From Heloderma charlesbogerti (Eukaryota; Chordata; Lepidosauria; Squamata; Helodermatidae), in NCBI GenBank assembly GCA_026122225.1, contig JANEZZ010001959.1, positions 1,869,501-1,933,500 on the forward strand: a DNA stretch of 64,000 nt. The letters run 5' to 3'. Of this stretch, positions 53,611-64,000 are shown piece by piece. A model generated the notes under the pieces. That model saw only the letters and a list, made by a program, of their open reading frames with translations, made no database searches and had not been told where the DNA came from. The translations under genes were made by a program, and so were the position numbers. Within the stretch, counting starts at the first letter, position 1; the number at the start of each line of letters is the position of its first letter.

Positions 53611-53775
53611 ATTAATGGTTCTGTTGTTCAGTGGTTAAGTCATGTCCGACTCTTCGTGACCCCATGGACTAGAGCACGGCAGGCCTTCCTGTCCTCCACT
53701 CTCTCCCGGAGTGTGCTCAGGTTCATCATTGCATCTCCCTTCTCCTTTTGCCTTCAATCTTTCATTAATGGTTCT
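53611..53775 (-). mobile_element. 5'-truncated BovB fragment with 12-bp target duplication
   Basis: The 141-bp insertion 53623-53763 is the BovB 3' end with an internal deletion. ATTAATGGTTCT flanks it at 53611-53622 and 53764-53775. Confidence 0.9.
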
Positions 53776-54795
53776 ATGTCACCCTAAACGAAGCACTTTT
53801 AAGTCCCATTAATTCCAGTGGGAGAGAATTAGGTATGCACTTCAACCCTGCTTTACCTTGCCTCAATGGAATTGCTTAACTTTTGCTGAATTGTGCTTAA
53901 AATAAAAAGTACCCCAATTTTAATGGACCAGAACTAGAACACACAAAGCTCTCTGTTTATATATACTCAAAAATCCAACCAGTTATCAGTGTTGGGTCTC
54001 ACTCTGCCAGCATTATTACGTGATATGACCAAGAGACAAACCCAAGGCAGGCATTTGATAATAGGGGCTGGCTTGGTTCACAGTGACTCCCATTGAATAC
54101 AAATCCATTGGGTTCCTGAAAGGCAGTTGACCTGATCATGCAGTAGCTGTGTCATGGCTGCACTTGTGGCAGGTCAGGGAAAAGCCATTTTACCTGTTTA
54201 AAAAAGATTGGAGAAGTTAACCCAAGAGAAAAATGGGAATAAAATAGCAAAACCAAATAAGCAGCTCCTGAAGGTGTGGAGAGAATTCCAGCAAATGAAG
54301 TTAAGATGGAGCCCAGGGAGGTGGTTATTCCACATCAGCTTAACCATCTCAACTATTGTTGAGAAGATGGTGATGATTTATAAAGTGCCTAGAACTTGTA
54401 AGCATTAATTAAAAATAACAATAATAAAAAATAACACCAGGCTTACAGGCAGGCTTACAATTTATTATATATTTAAGCCATTTTACCCTCCTTTTCAGAT
54501 GAAACATTTACAAAAGTGTATCCGTTGTGGCAGACTCCCAGAGCAGCATACAAAGATACCTAATTTTTAATAATGGATCATTAAATGGATCATCATTCCC
54601 TGCCCTTGGGCTTACAATCTAAAAGGCACAATACAAAAGGAAAAGTGATTGGGGGAGAGGAGGGAAAAAAGGCAACTCAGGCACTGTTCTTAGTTCTTAT
54701 AGGTGCTCTTTCTGGGAAGGAAAGACAAAGCAAGGTCCCTGCAGCTGTTCCTTCCATGGCCAATATGAGGCCAGGATGGTTCTCCCCATAATGTC
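53776..54795. other. Intergenic sequence, possible old LINE tail at 54440-54660
   Basis: GGCTTACAATTTATTATATA and TTGGGCTTACAATCTAAAAG segments look like LINE 3' remains. No gene is seen. Confidence 0.35.
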
Positions 54796-55851
54796 ATGTT
54801 CTTCTTCATGGTCTCTGTGCATCACACATATGGGCTCTGCACCTGTGCGGAGCCTCAATTTAGAAACTTGTAAACAGAGTTTTGGCGGGAACCCTTCCCC
54901 CACCATCCCAGCATGCATGTCCTTAGCAGGTTCCCACCTGTTCCCTTAGTTCTCTTTCAGCCACCATTGTGGCAGCCTTGTTAGGGAGCTTTTCTGCGTC
55001 AGTCTACTGGGAGCATTCAAAAGCTTGAGTTTTTAAAAATTCTCCTTAGTTCTTTCTGTCATATATATTTCTATCTTTTACTTCTGGGTTATTTTATTTT
55101 CATTTTGTTTTTCACAATGTTGCAATCACCCTCATGGACATATGGCCCTCAAGGTGCCATTTAAAAAGTGTGTCCACTTTTGTGTGTGGTGGCAGTAAGT
55201 TGCCACCAACCAATGGGAACTCGCTTTGCCTTTTTTACCTTGGAGAGGGCCACCTTGTGGAAGCCTGCCAACATTGCCAGGCATTTTCAAAGCAGGCTAG
55301 GCGGAATCGGTTGGACAGCTTAAAAGCTGCTCTTTGGAAGAGTGTTGGAGGCAGTGGCAGAGCCAAAGTGTATGGCACAAACTGCAAGTTCCCCTCAAGG
55401 GGATCTTCCTGCCATGCAGGAGCCTGTTACAGTGTCTGGGTTGACCTCGCCTCAGCATACTGTTCATGACTCACCGAACAGACAATATCCCTCCACTCCG
55501 GGCTGACCTTTGACACTTGCGCTGACCAAACAGGCTAGTTTGCCACCGTCAGAGGCAAGGGAAAAAAACCTTCTAAGAAGCGAGCTGATTCTTCTTGGGA
55601 TTCAGCTAGATCTCCCTGCCCGGTTTCTCTGCAAACGCCTTGGGATTGATCAAACGCCTTGGGATTGACATCCAACTGTCCTGGCCACTGCCCCAGTGAG
55701 GTCTCAGGACCGACCAGTTTTCCCGGTAACAATGGTGATTTCCACTGTCCCACGGACCCTATACTCACCCATCCCAGTGGCGACACTGAGGCCAGAACCA
55801 ATATCAATCACATCAATATTTGAGGGGGAGATTAGGGATTTCTCCCCACCT

Positions 55852-56925
55852 TATTTATTTATTTATTTATTTATTTAATTTATTAATCGCCCATCTGGCT
55901 GGTCACCCAGCCACTCTGGGTGATGTACAAAGTATATAATAAAACAGTTTAAAACAATAAAATTCTACTGTAATAACATTTTCTAAAATACCCTAACCCA
56001 CTCCAAATGCCTGCCTGAACAACCATGTTTTTAATGCATGGCGGAAGCTCATTAAAGAGGGGGCATGGCGGAGTTCCCTAGGGAGGGAGTTTCACAGAGT
56101 GGGGGCCCTCTCCCTCGTCCCCACCAGTCTAGCTGTCCTGGCTGATGGGACAGAGAGAAGGCCATCTGAGGCTGCTGTTGTTAAGCAGCTGTCTGATGTT
56201 GCTGGAGGCACTCCTTGAGATAGGCTGGGCCAGAACCATATAGGGTTTTAAAGGTCAAAACCAACACCTTGAATTTGGCCCGGAAAACAACTGCTAACCA
56301 GTGCAACTCCTTCAGCACTCGAGTGATGTGATCTCGCTGGCGGCTGCCTTTAATCAGGTGAACCGCTGCATTCTGTACCAGCTGCAGCTTCCGAACCATC
56401 TTCAAGGGTAACGCCACATAGAGCATATTACAGTAGTCTACATGAGAGGAGACTAGGGCATGTACTACTGATGGGAGCAGATGGTCGGGAAGGAAAGGGC
56501 ACAGCCGCTGTATCAGATGGAGTTGATACAGCGCTGTCCGGCTCACAGCTGACACCTGAGCTCCATGGACAGCTGGGAGTCCACAATGACCCCCAGGCTG
56601 CGGACTTGGTCTTTCAAGGGTAGCCGTACCCCGTTCAACACCAGGTCAACATCCCCCAGCCTCCTCTTGTCTCCCACCAAAAGTACCTCGGTCTTGTCAG
56701 GGTTCAGCTTCAGCTTATTCCTCCCCATCCAGCCACTCACCGTCTCCAGACATTTGGACAGAGATTCTACGGCCAACCTTGGTGAAGATTTGAATGAGAG
56801 GTAGAGCTGCGTGTCATCTGCATATTGATGACACCACACCCCAAACCTCCTGATGATAGCCTAAACCTCCAACTCCGCCACCTCATCCATATCATTCGCC
56901 TCGGAGAGATGTTTTCAGGATAGAT
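55852..56925 (-). mobile_element. L3/CR1-like LINE 3' fragment nested in the DIRS copy
   Basis: The minus strand encodes the RT C-terminal region: WCHQYADDTQLYLSF with the catalytic YADD (near 56816-56827), GWMGRNKLKLNPDKTEVLLV, KDQVRSLGVIVDSQLSM. After a frameshift come SSHVDYCNMLYVALPLKMVR and LQLVQNAAVHLI. The 3' end is a (TTTA)n run at 55852-55880, read as TAAA repeats on the minus strand. Confidence 0.88.
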
Positions 56926-58159
56926 ACAAAGGCTCACTGGACTCCCTCTTTTTGGTGGCTTTGGTCAGGCAGAATCAAACCCCTAGATTTTATGAGCGGC
57001 CAAGGGGGAGGTCAAGATCTCAGGGTTTGGACTGGGACAGGTGCTGTGATTGGGACCTGTCGTACAAGAGAGCCCAAGATTGGGATTATCGTGATGATCC
57101 TTATGATCAACATCGCTATTATTGTCCAGAAGTCCCATATGACTGGGACCTCCATCAGTACTGAAGGCAGCTGTTAGCTATGGTTTCAAGACTACCTGAC
57201 TCAGAGGGCACTTTTCTCGCCCCTCCTCCAGTTTCTAGGGACTTATGCAGCCCACTAGCACTGCAGATGCTGCCACCTCTAATGTCCGCTGTTCCACCTG
57301 TTTCAGTTTTGACCACTTTAACACAACAGATGCCACATGGAACATAATTGCTCGTCACAGAACCAGCTGCTTTACCACTACCTACAGAAAGCTCACCACG
57401 TTCTGGAACCAAGTGTTATGAGACTGATTCCACTTCACCCTCCTCTTGCCACCCCCTCAGTCTTCCCTGAATGTTGCAATGTGATCACAGGAAGCCATAT
57501 CTCCTTTGGAGGATCTTGGGCAATTCATAGATAAAATCTTAAGGATAGCCCAATCTTTAGGACTGGCTACTCAACAAGCTGCACCTACGATACAGGACCC
57601 AGTTTTTCATGCCGTTAACACGGAACTTTTGAGACCAGTCGCAATCCTTCTTCTCCTTGCCTTGTGGGATAAGATTATACAGTCATGGAAGGGTGGATGG
57701 AATGAATAGGTTGCAAAGGCAGATGCCAAGTTTTTTTTCAACCATCTTGCACTAAATTCGATCATCATAGAAGCAGCTCAAGGGAAGTCTCTCAGAGTCC
57801 ATTCTTCTACAGTGGACAAAGAAGGCCGATGTCTTGATTTCCTCAGAAGAAGAATGTGCTCCTTTGCTGCACTGGGTCTGAAGGTATCAAACTACCAAGC
57901 AGCCATGTACAGCTAAGAACTGCTCCTGTGGGACAGCATTGTTCAAACACCTTCCAGAAGACAAGAGAGACCAGGCACGTGTTTTCCAGAGTGAGGCAAT
58001 GAAGCTTTCCAGGCAGCAGATTAATACATCCAGGTGGACTGTGATGCTAAACTCCTGGTTCGTTCCATCACACTCCAACAGCACACATGGCTAAGGTCAG
58101 TAGGGCTCTCTTAAGAGGCTTGATCCCAAATAGAAGATCGCCCCTTCGATGGCCAAGGT

Positions 58160-58176
58160 TTATTGTGATGTTACAC

Positions 58177-58214
<38 letters not shown>

Positions 58215-58900
58215 ATGGAGTGTGTAAGTATAATAATGTATTCCTGTTATAAGTCTATGTTTATGCTGAGTATCTCTAGGGTGAGAGTGGGATGAATGAC
58301 AGGAAGAATGGTAGATTTGCATATGTGTGATGACTGGCTGAGTAAGTGAAGGGAGTGAAATAGGTGTGCTATAAAACTTGTTTGTTGTGCTTGTGTGAGT
58401 CAGACAGGGATATGATTTTGGATAGGGATCAGAGATAGGGAATGGATGTGTTAAGATTTTAGAACTGAGAGGGGTCTGTGGTGATTGTGAAATATTTGAT
58501 TTGAGAGTGTGATCTGGTGCATAGTGTATGAGAGAAACATATATTAATAGAACTATTAAGAGTTGCTATTTACTGTTCAACAACTTATTTGCTGTAATTA
58601 ATAAAGTTCATTTGTTTAACCAAATCCTATGCCTTCTGCTCTTGGTTATATAAGGGAAGGTAATAAAGGAAACAATACAGGTTATATTATAAACAAGTGT
58701 GTCCTTGCAGATAAAAGACAGAGTAAAGAATAGGACCTGAGCCTTAAGGGTCCTGGTGGCAGTGTGACTGTGTGTGGGGAAGGTATTTAGTGCTTGAGGT
58801 GAGAAAGGCCTTAGAGAAGGGGCATTCTCACTGGGAAGGGGCAGGAAAACCACACTTATTTGGTGCTAAAACCAATGAGGTGTTAGAGTCTATCCAAAAG
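58160..58900. other. Unassigned segment with simple repeats inside the DIRS copy
   Basis: This segment separates the end of gag from the RNase H remains. It begins near the CT/GT microsatellite and shows no recognised domain, so it may be a further insertion. Confidence 0.35.
58177..58214. repeat. (CT)n(GT)n microsatellite
   Basis: About twelve CT units are followed by about seven GT units. Confidence 0.9.
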
Positions 58901-59280
58901 GCCTGAACCACTGCTTGTTGGATGGGGTTTCAACAACTGCACCCCTTGGCTCCACGGCAGCATGGCTGGTTTAGACCTCCAGCAGCCCCATACCAGTTTC
59001 AGACTTTGGCTATCTCACAACAACTGTGTTGGCAGTTCTCATAACCAAGAAAGCCTTATGGGGTGCCCAAATTCCCCTCTTTTTGCCATAAGGGTAAAGG
59101 CAATAACAAGCAACAGCTTTGACTTCTTCCCCCTTTCTCTTCGTCCTCCTGCTTGACCTCCCATCTTCATGCTATTCTACCTTTCTCCATGCGTAGTTAT
59201 TCATGTTGCTGGTGTTGACAGTGCCCTTGCAGACCAACTCAGCAGAATCATGTTAACCTCCCATGAATGGGAGTTGGACA

Positions 59281-59940
59281 GGGACATTCTTCTTGTTGTT
59301 CAGTCGTTCAGTCATGTCCGACTCTTCGTGACCCCATGGACCATAGCACGCCAGGCCTTCCTGTCCTGCGCTCTCTCCCGCAGCGTGCTCAAGTCCATAT
59401 TCATTGCATCAGTGATGCTATCTAGCCATCTCATCCTCTGCCGTCCCCTTCTCTTTTTGCCTTCAGTCTTTCCCAGCATCAGGGTCTTTTCCAGAGAGTT
59501 TTCTCTTCACATTAGGTGGCCAAAATATTTGAGCTTCAGCTTCAATATCTGTCCTTCCAAAGAGCACTCAGGGTTGATTTCCTTTACGATGGACTGATTT
59601 GACCTCCTTGCAGTCCAGGGGACTTGTAAGAGTCTTCTCCAGCACCACAGTTCGAAAGCATCAATTCTTCAGCACTCAGCTTTCCTTATAGTCCAGCTCT
59701 CACAGCCATACGTTACTACTGGGAAAACCATAGCTTTGATTAGACGGACCTTTGTCGGCAAGGTGATGTCTCTGCTTCTTACTATGCTGTCTAGGTTTGC
59801 CATAGCTTTCCTCCCAAGGAGCAAGCGTCTTTTAATTTCATGGCTACAGTCACCGTCTGCGGTGATCTTCGAGCCCAAAAAAATAAAATCTGTCACGGCT
59901 TCCATTTCTTCCCCTTCCATATGCCAGGAAGGGACATTCT
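59281..59940 (-). mobile_element. 5'-truncated BovB with 10-bp target duplication, nested in the DIRS copy
   Basis: The 640-bp insertion 59291-59930 carries the BovB RT C-terminal region ([38 protein letters not shown]) and the 3' tail. GGGACATTCT flanks it at 59281-59290 and 59931-59940. Removing it rejoins the DIRS RNase H region. Confidence 0.95.
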
Positions 59941-60242
59941 AGCAGACCTTTTTTTGATGTTGGGGCACACCAGAAATTGACGTTTTTGCTACTCAAGACA
60001 ATGCGGTTTGCCCTGTGTTCTGCAGCAGAGTTGGCCACAGTGCAGAGTTAAAGGCAATGCATTTGTGTTCCAATAGATGGGGGCGCTATTTACACCCCCC
60101 CCCCCTTTCCACTGATAACCAGGATCCTGGTGAAGATTGGGACTGACGGCACATGCAGCGTTCTCATCACTCGGTGGTGGCCTCATCAACCTATGTTTGA
60201 CCCAGGCACACTGATGCTATGTCTACCTACCATCGATCCCAT

Positions 60243-60262
60243 CCCATCTCATCTCATCTCAT
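60243..60262. repeat. Short TCTCA pentanucleotide repeat
   Basis: About four TCTCA units are present, preceded by CCATCCCATC. Confidence 0.7.
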
Positions 60263-61087
60263 CATAGAGCAAAGTTGGATTCGACACCCGGACCTCTCGA
60301 TTCTCTGTTTGATGGCTGGAGGATAGGGTGATTGGTACTGAGACAGTTTTGGATCCAATACAGGGGATTCTCAATGCTGCTCATAAAACCCTGTATGCAG
60401 GGGAAATGGGCTGCATTTTCCACCTAAGCACTTGCTCAGGGGTTTCATCTGCTCAGATGTTCACTACACTAAGTTCTTCAGTTCATACTATCCCTTTTTG
60501 ACAAAGGATTAAAACTGTCCTCTCTAAGAATGTATCTATCCGCCAACTCTTAATTTCACCCTCCTGTTGAGGGATTTTCAGTTTTTTTGCATTCAACAGT
60601 GAAGAGATTTTTTGAAAGGGATCAGAAAACTAGCCCCACGAATTCACTCTGCAGTACCAAGCTGGAGTCTGTCTGTGGTTCTAAAGGCACTTTCATCCAA
60701 ACCCTTTGAGCCACTAGTGACAACGGACTTATACTTCCTGTAATGGAAGGTGCCTTTCTTGTGGCCATCACTTTGGCATGATACACTAGTGAACTGTGTG
60801 CACTCCACATTGATCCTGTCTCTCTCTCTTCTCATCAGGATGAGGTGGTCCTCCAACGTGATCCTGCTGTTCTCCTGAAAATAGTGTCAGATTTTCATTT
60901 AAACCAGGACATTGTTTTGCCTGCTTTTTTATCAAATCCATCTACAACTCTGGAATCAACTCTACATATGCTAGACATCCATCGTGCTTTGGCTTTCTAC
61001 AAGTCAAGGAATTCACAATTTCGGCAGTTGCCACAACTCTTTGTATGCTATGATGGTGAACCCAGTGGTCAGCCTCTCTTGACTCAA

Positions 61088-61166
61088 ATCCATTTTAATT
61101 CTGGGTTGTAACACAACCAGGTGTAGAAAACTCAAAGGGGGGTGAATACTTATGCAAAGCACTGTA
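61088..61166. mobile_element. Tc1/mariner-like terminal fragment
   Basis: TGGGTTGTAACACAACCAGG, GGGGGGTGAATACTTATGCA and AAGCACTGTA form a terminal sequence typical of vertebrate Tc1-like elements, ending at a TA. Only one end is present. Confidence 0.65.
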
Positions 61167-61775
61167 TATGAACTGACACGAGCAGATGGAAGTTGGGCAG
61201 GGCCATCTCAATCTCCACCTGAGACAACTCGTTTTACAAGACAGGGGGTGAAACTGCAAGATTGTCATGCTAGGAAGGAGTTGGTTTAACAGCGTGGTTA
61301 AGACCAGCATGATGTCACACTGTGGGTGGTTCTCCAGAAGCAAAGTAAAGAGACAAAAAAGATGGCTGAGGGAGATGTATTCCTGCCCAGCCCTTTCCAA
61401 AAGGGCGTGCTTTCCATTGGGGGCCAACTTGCATGGACAGTTCCCCCATCAGTAAAAAGGGTAGTTTCAGTTGTATGCTTGTGGTCCTAGGGATCCTAGA
61501 TATCACCATCCCTTCACGTGTTGGGGATAGAAATGTTCAGATTAAATCTGTTCAGTCTATGTTTTGTGGATTATCACGCATCTTTCATTCTGTCATCCAC
61601 TTATTGATGGAATCGGATTTTTTGTACAAGAATTTCATTCGTTTGCAAGTGCACGCTTGTGCTAATCCCCCCACCCAAGTAAAAAACAGTCCACAAGTCC
61701 ACACAACTCAGAAAAAAGCCAGTCTGCTGTGGAATCTGCAAGTTGAATTCATAGAAGTCCAAACTCATTTGAATC
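61167..61775. other. Intergenic sequence without recognised feature
   Basis: Nothing recognised. Confidence 0.4.
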
Positions 61776-62528
61776 TGTTATAGCAGGGGTCCCCAACCTT
61801 TTTGGACCCATGGCCACATTTGGGAATTTGAGAGACTGCTGTAGGCACCACCACAAAATGCTTAATCAGTGGATCACCACTTTGGTGTTTACCTGTCATA
61901 TCTATGGATCTTAAGCTGTGTCTTATTCAGCAAAAACTTTTGTTTCATGTCTATTGGACACCGCAATGTCTCTTTAACAAGGGATTGTCTAATTTGGCTA
62001 ATTGCTGGTGGGCAATACAGCTAATGTTTCTTTTAAACATATGCTTTGGCAATGTCCAGTAGTTTCTTCTTTTTGGGAGGAGTTTAATACAGAGATAAAT
62101 GTACTGGAACAGTCTTTAATATTCACTGATATACATGCTATTTCAAATTATTTACCTGCTTCATGGAAATTAACAAATGGTCAGTGTAAATGGATTCTCT
62201 GTACTCTTTTGACAGCTAAAAGACTGATATTGTAACACTGTAAGGATAAACATTCACCTCCTATAATGCAACTGAGGACCTTACAATGCTTTCAGTATTT
62301 GAATGGGTAGCATATAGGTGCCACCTTCAAATGGATATATATTTGCATATTTGGTCCACTTTTGTTGAAACCCATTTATAATTGCTTGAAAGTTGTATGC
62401 ATTTCATACAAATCTCTGTCTGTGTGTGTGTGTGTATAAATGGGGATTAAAAAAAACTTTTTGGTGACTGCGGACAACACGTTGGGGAGCCATCTGTGAG
62501 CGCCACATTGGGGGCCCCTGTGTTACAG
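61776..62528. mobile_element. hAT element (CAGGGGTCCCCAACC type) with 8-bp target duplication and nested LINE
   Basis: The element 61784-62520 starts CAGGGGTCCCCAACCTTTTT and ends GCCACATTGGGGGCCCCTG. The flanks are TGTTATAG (61776-61783) and TGTTACAG (62521-62528), matching at 7 of 8 positions. About 570 bases of its length are a nested LINE tail. Confidence 0.8.
61879..62465 (+). mobile_element. L1-like ORF2 C-terminal fragment nested in the hAT element
   Basis: The plus strand encodes SFKHMLWQCPVVSSFWEEFN, then CKWILCTLLTAKRLIL. This is the His/Trp/Cys-Pro and Ala-Lys-Arg pattern near the C terminus of L1-type ORF2. A (GT)n tract and an A-run (about 62449-62456) form the 3' end. ACTTTGGTG at 61879-61887 and CTTTTTGGTG after the A-run may be the target duplication. 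Confidence 0.65.
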
Positions 62529-62599
62529 AATATCTTCAACATCCCTAGTTGGGGGTTCATCAGTTCTGTCATACAGGCAAGACATGTTGTCTATGTTGC

Positions 62600-63330
62600 T
62601 GCTCTTTTATTTTTTAAAAACAATAGTCTTGTAGCACCTTAAAGACTAACAAATTTCTTATGGCATAAGCTTTCACAGATAAGAGAACACTTCATCAGAT
62701 GTTATCCTAAGCTGATAAGTATACATACACATTGGTGTATGCAGAAAAAAATGTAAGCAGTGACATCATAGGGAAGTGAAATGCAAAACATACAGACTGA
62801 TAATGATGTTAAGACTTAATGTATATAAAATAATTAGAGTGACAAAGCAGTGTTGATGATAAGACAGACATCCTTGCATTGGTAAGCTGATTAACACTTG
62901 TAGTGGGATAAAAACCTGTTCTCTCAATTCAGGCCACAGGTGATAGAACTGAACCGATAAGTTACAATGTCGCAATTTCACACTGGAGTCCCCTTTGAAG
63001 TCCCTTTGTTCAAGAATGGCCACTTTAAGGTCAGTAACAGAGTGTCCTTGGAGGTTGAAATTTTCTCCCACTGGTTTATGAATATTGCCCTTTCTGGTAC
63101 CAGATTTATGTCCATTCTTTTGCATAGAGACTGGCCTGTTTATATAATCTAAAATGAGAAGGGAATTGTTGATAATAGCATATATCATACTGGAAAATGA
63201 GCAAGTGAATGAACCATTGATGATGCAGCTGACATTATTACATCCTGTAATAGTGTTGCTGTTGAATAGCTGCTTTAGGTTAGTCAGCTGTCTGCAAGCA
63301 AGAACAGTCCAAGGGGCCCTCCCATGCAAA
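62600..63330 (-). mobile_element. Penelope-like element, GIY-YIG endonuclease region and 3' end
   Basis: The minus strand reads VLACRQLTNLKQLFNSN, NVSCIINGSFTCSFSSMIYA, then KNGHKSGTRK, HKPVGENFNLQGHSVTDLKV and AILEQRDFKG. This is the order of the C-terminal GIY-YIG domain of Penelope-like retroelements. The GIY-YIG core itself is degenerate (a DYIN segment replaces the usual YIG). The following 3' part (62830-62600) contains CTTATGCCATAAGAAATTTG, TTAGTCTTTAAGGTGCTACA, a segment common at the ends of these repeats in reptiles. The reverse transcriptase is not present. Confidence 0.75.
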
Positions 63331-63416
63331 CAATGAGAGGACATCGACCAGGAAACTAAGGAAATGCAGTGGTGATAGAACACTTGCAGAGTGAGTGGTG
63401 ATATCCCATTGACTTT

Positions 63417-63735
63417 GTGACAAAACCAGATAGCATATTTGATATCATTTACTTCCTGGAGTTCAGTGAAATATTCAGATATAGTATTTGTCCAATGTCG
63501 CACACATACTTGGTGGTAGAAAGACTGGGTGAAGGTCATGGGACCCAATGCCCATATCTGATGGGATTGGACCTTAGGAAGAGATACTGGTTGGTGCCTC
63601 TGCAATCACAAGATTGCAGGAAAACTGTGTTTTCCACTCAGCATGGTTCATTCCACTTTGTGACCAAACTTTTTGGGTTGAACAGCATTGTATTCACTTT
63701 TCAGCAGCTAGTGAACTGTGTATTTCAGCAGGTAG
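63417..63735 (+). mobile_element. Ty3/gypsy-type LTR retrotransposon, reverse-transcriptase fragment (relic)
   Basis: The plus strand encodes FVTKPDS near the start, LVVERLGEGH, a LDLRKRYWLVPLQ block, KTVFSTQHGSFHFVTKLFGL and FQQLVNCVF. These are the fingers/palm blocks of a Ty3/gypsy reverse transcriptase. The catalytic YxDD motif is not present, because similarity stops before it. No LTR is visible in the window. Confidence 0.7.
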
Positions 63736-64000
63736 GTATAGAGGCTCATCTTTATGAGGGAATGAGGCGCTTCTCACTAGCATCTGAGTCTTCCTCTTGG
63801 AATAAAAGAATATAGACGATGAATGTAGAATATAGACATAACAAAGTCTGTTTTCCTTGAGGAGCGACATAGCTTCTTTATGGGCTCAGGCCAGGCATTC
63901 CTTTTGCAGCTAGGCATGGGCTTCAGCCCACACTATTGGTTGTGCTTCTGGCAGGGCCCAACAATTTTTAATTGGGAACAAGCAGTGTTAAAGTGGAGCC
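63736..64000. other. Right-edge sequence, possibly continuing the Ty3/gypsy relic
   Basis: Nothing clear is recognised up to the window edge. Confidence 0.35.

Larger units (their letters stand above)
54796..61087 (+). mobile_element. DIRS-type retroelement, second long copy, split by other insertions
   Basis: A terminal-repeat-like leader (54796-55000) is followed by gag with the Cys/His cluster (55150-55300, LCLFYLGEGHLVEACQHCQ). The gag C-terminal part lies at 56925-58160, including IQDPVFHAVNTE at 57568-57603 and the Arg/Asp/Tyr-rich segment at 56980-57160. RNase H blocks follow (HVAGVDSALADQLSR and HEWELDR near 59203-59280, and after the BovB insertion a GTPEID-FAT-like segment near 59962). 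A tyrosine-recombinase domain ends it (60690-61085: [27 protein letters not shown]). The copy is broken by an L3-like LINE (55852-56925), simple repeats and a BovB (59291-59930). The reverse transcriptase itself is largely missing, and the right end is cut off at a Tc1-like fragment. Confidence 0.7.

Noticed and set aside
62766..63605. A 279-codon minus-strand open frame as a host gene
   Set aside because: Its middle part matches the Penelope GIY-YIG block order and its N-terminal part overlaps the Ty3/gypsy relic on the other strand. It has no start context or splice structure.

Overview
This is a vertebrate nuclear window, most likely from a squamate reptile, probably a lizard. The reasons are two conserved vertebrate genes split by large introns, several young BovB (RTE) LINE copies, CR1- and L3-like LINEs, DIRS-type tyrosine-recombinase retroelements, a Penelope-like element, Ty3/gypsy, Tc1/mariner, hAT and Harbinger elements, a tRNA-derived SINE and a 5S-rRNA-derived SINE. 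The species assignment is inference; no search was run.

Host genes. The last nine coding exons of SMC4 (condensin ATPase) run on the + strand from 5698 to 30501. They give 521 residues, including the second coiled-coil arm, the ABC signature motif and Walker B, with a poly(A) signal at 30800. TRIM59 lies tail-to-tail on the - strand. Its whole 406-residue protein sits in one exon (45202-46422), and a GC-rich promoter region with a candidate non-coding first exon lies at about 52.6-53.1 kb. Convergent SMC4-TRIM59 order is the usual vertebrate synteny. No other protein-coding host gene was recognised.

Mobile DNA, left to right. At 1-3235 there is a partial BovB, an L3-like LINE and a DIRS recombinase remnant. 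At 3.2-4.7 kb there are two hAT elements with target duplications. A nearly complete BovB lies at 6.1-9.3 kb, and its 5' flank is a 254-bp identical copy of the flank of the first BovB. A 6.2-kb decayed DIRS element with inverted terminal repeats occupies 11.4-17.7 kb, broken by a CR1 and LINE tails. Further DIRS gag and L3 pieces lie at 19.7-22.9 kb. SINEs, MITEs and CR1 are scattered over 26-34 kb. A full-length BovB with an 11-bp target duplication lies at 34.65-37.83 kb. A 4.6-kb region at 39.4-44.1 kb carries a HARBI1-like transposase relic between related inverted ends. A GC-rich 903-bp hAT-like element built around a 474-bp palindrome lies at 48.2-49.1 kb. Small palindromic MITEs follow at 51.6-53.6 kb. 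A second DIRS copy (54.8-61.1 kb) is split by an L3-like LINE and a BovB. The right edge holds a hAT element with a nested L1-like tail, a Penelope-like element and a Ty3/gypsy reverse-transcriptase relic.

The most noteworthy observations are the hierarchically palindromic hAT-like element with outward-facing splice-donor consensus sites, the BovB-anchored duplication with a sharp identity gradient, the Harbinger-like element with doubled terminal repeats, the 5S-rRNA SINE whose tail matches a CR1 in the same window, and the DIRS inverted terminal repeats.
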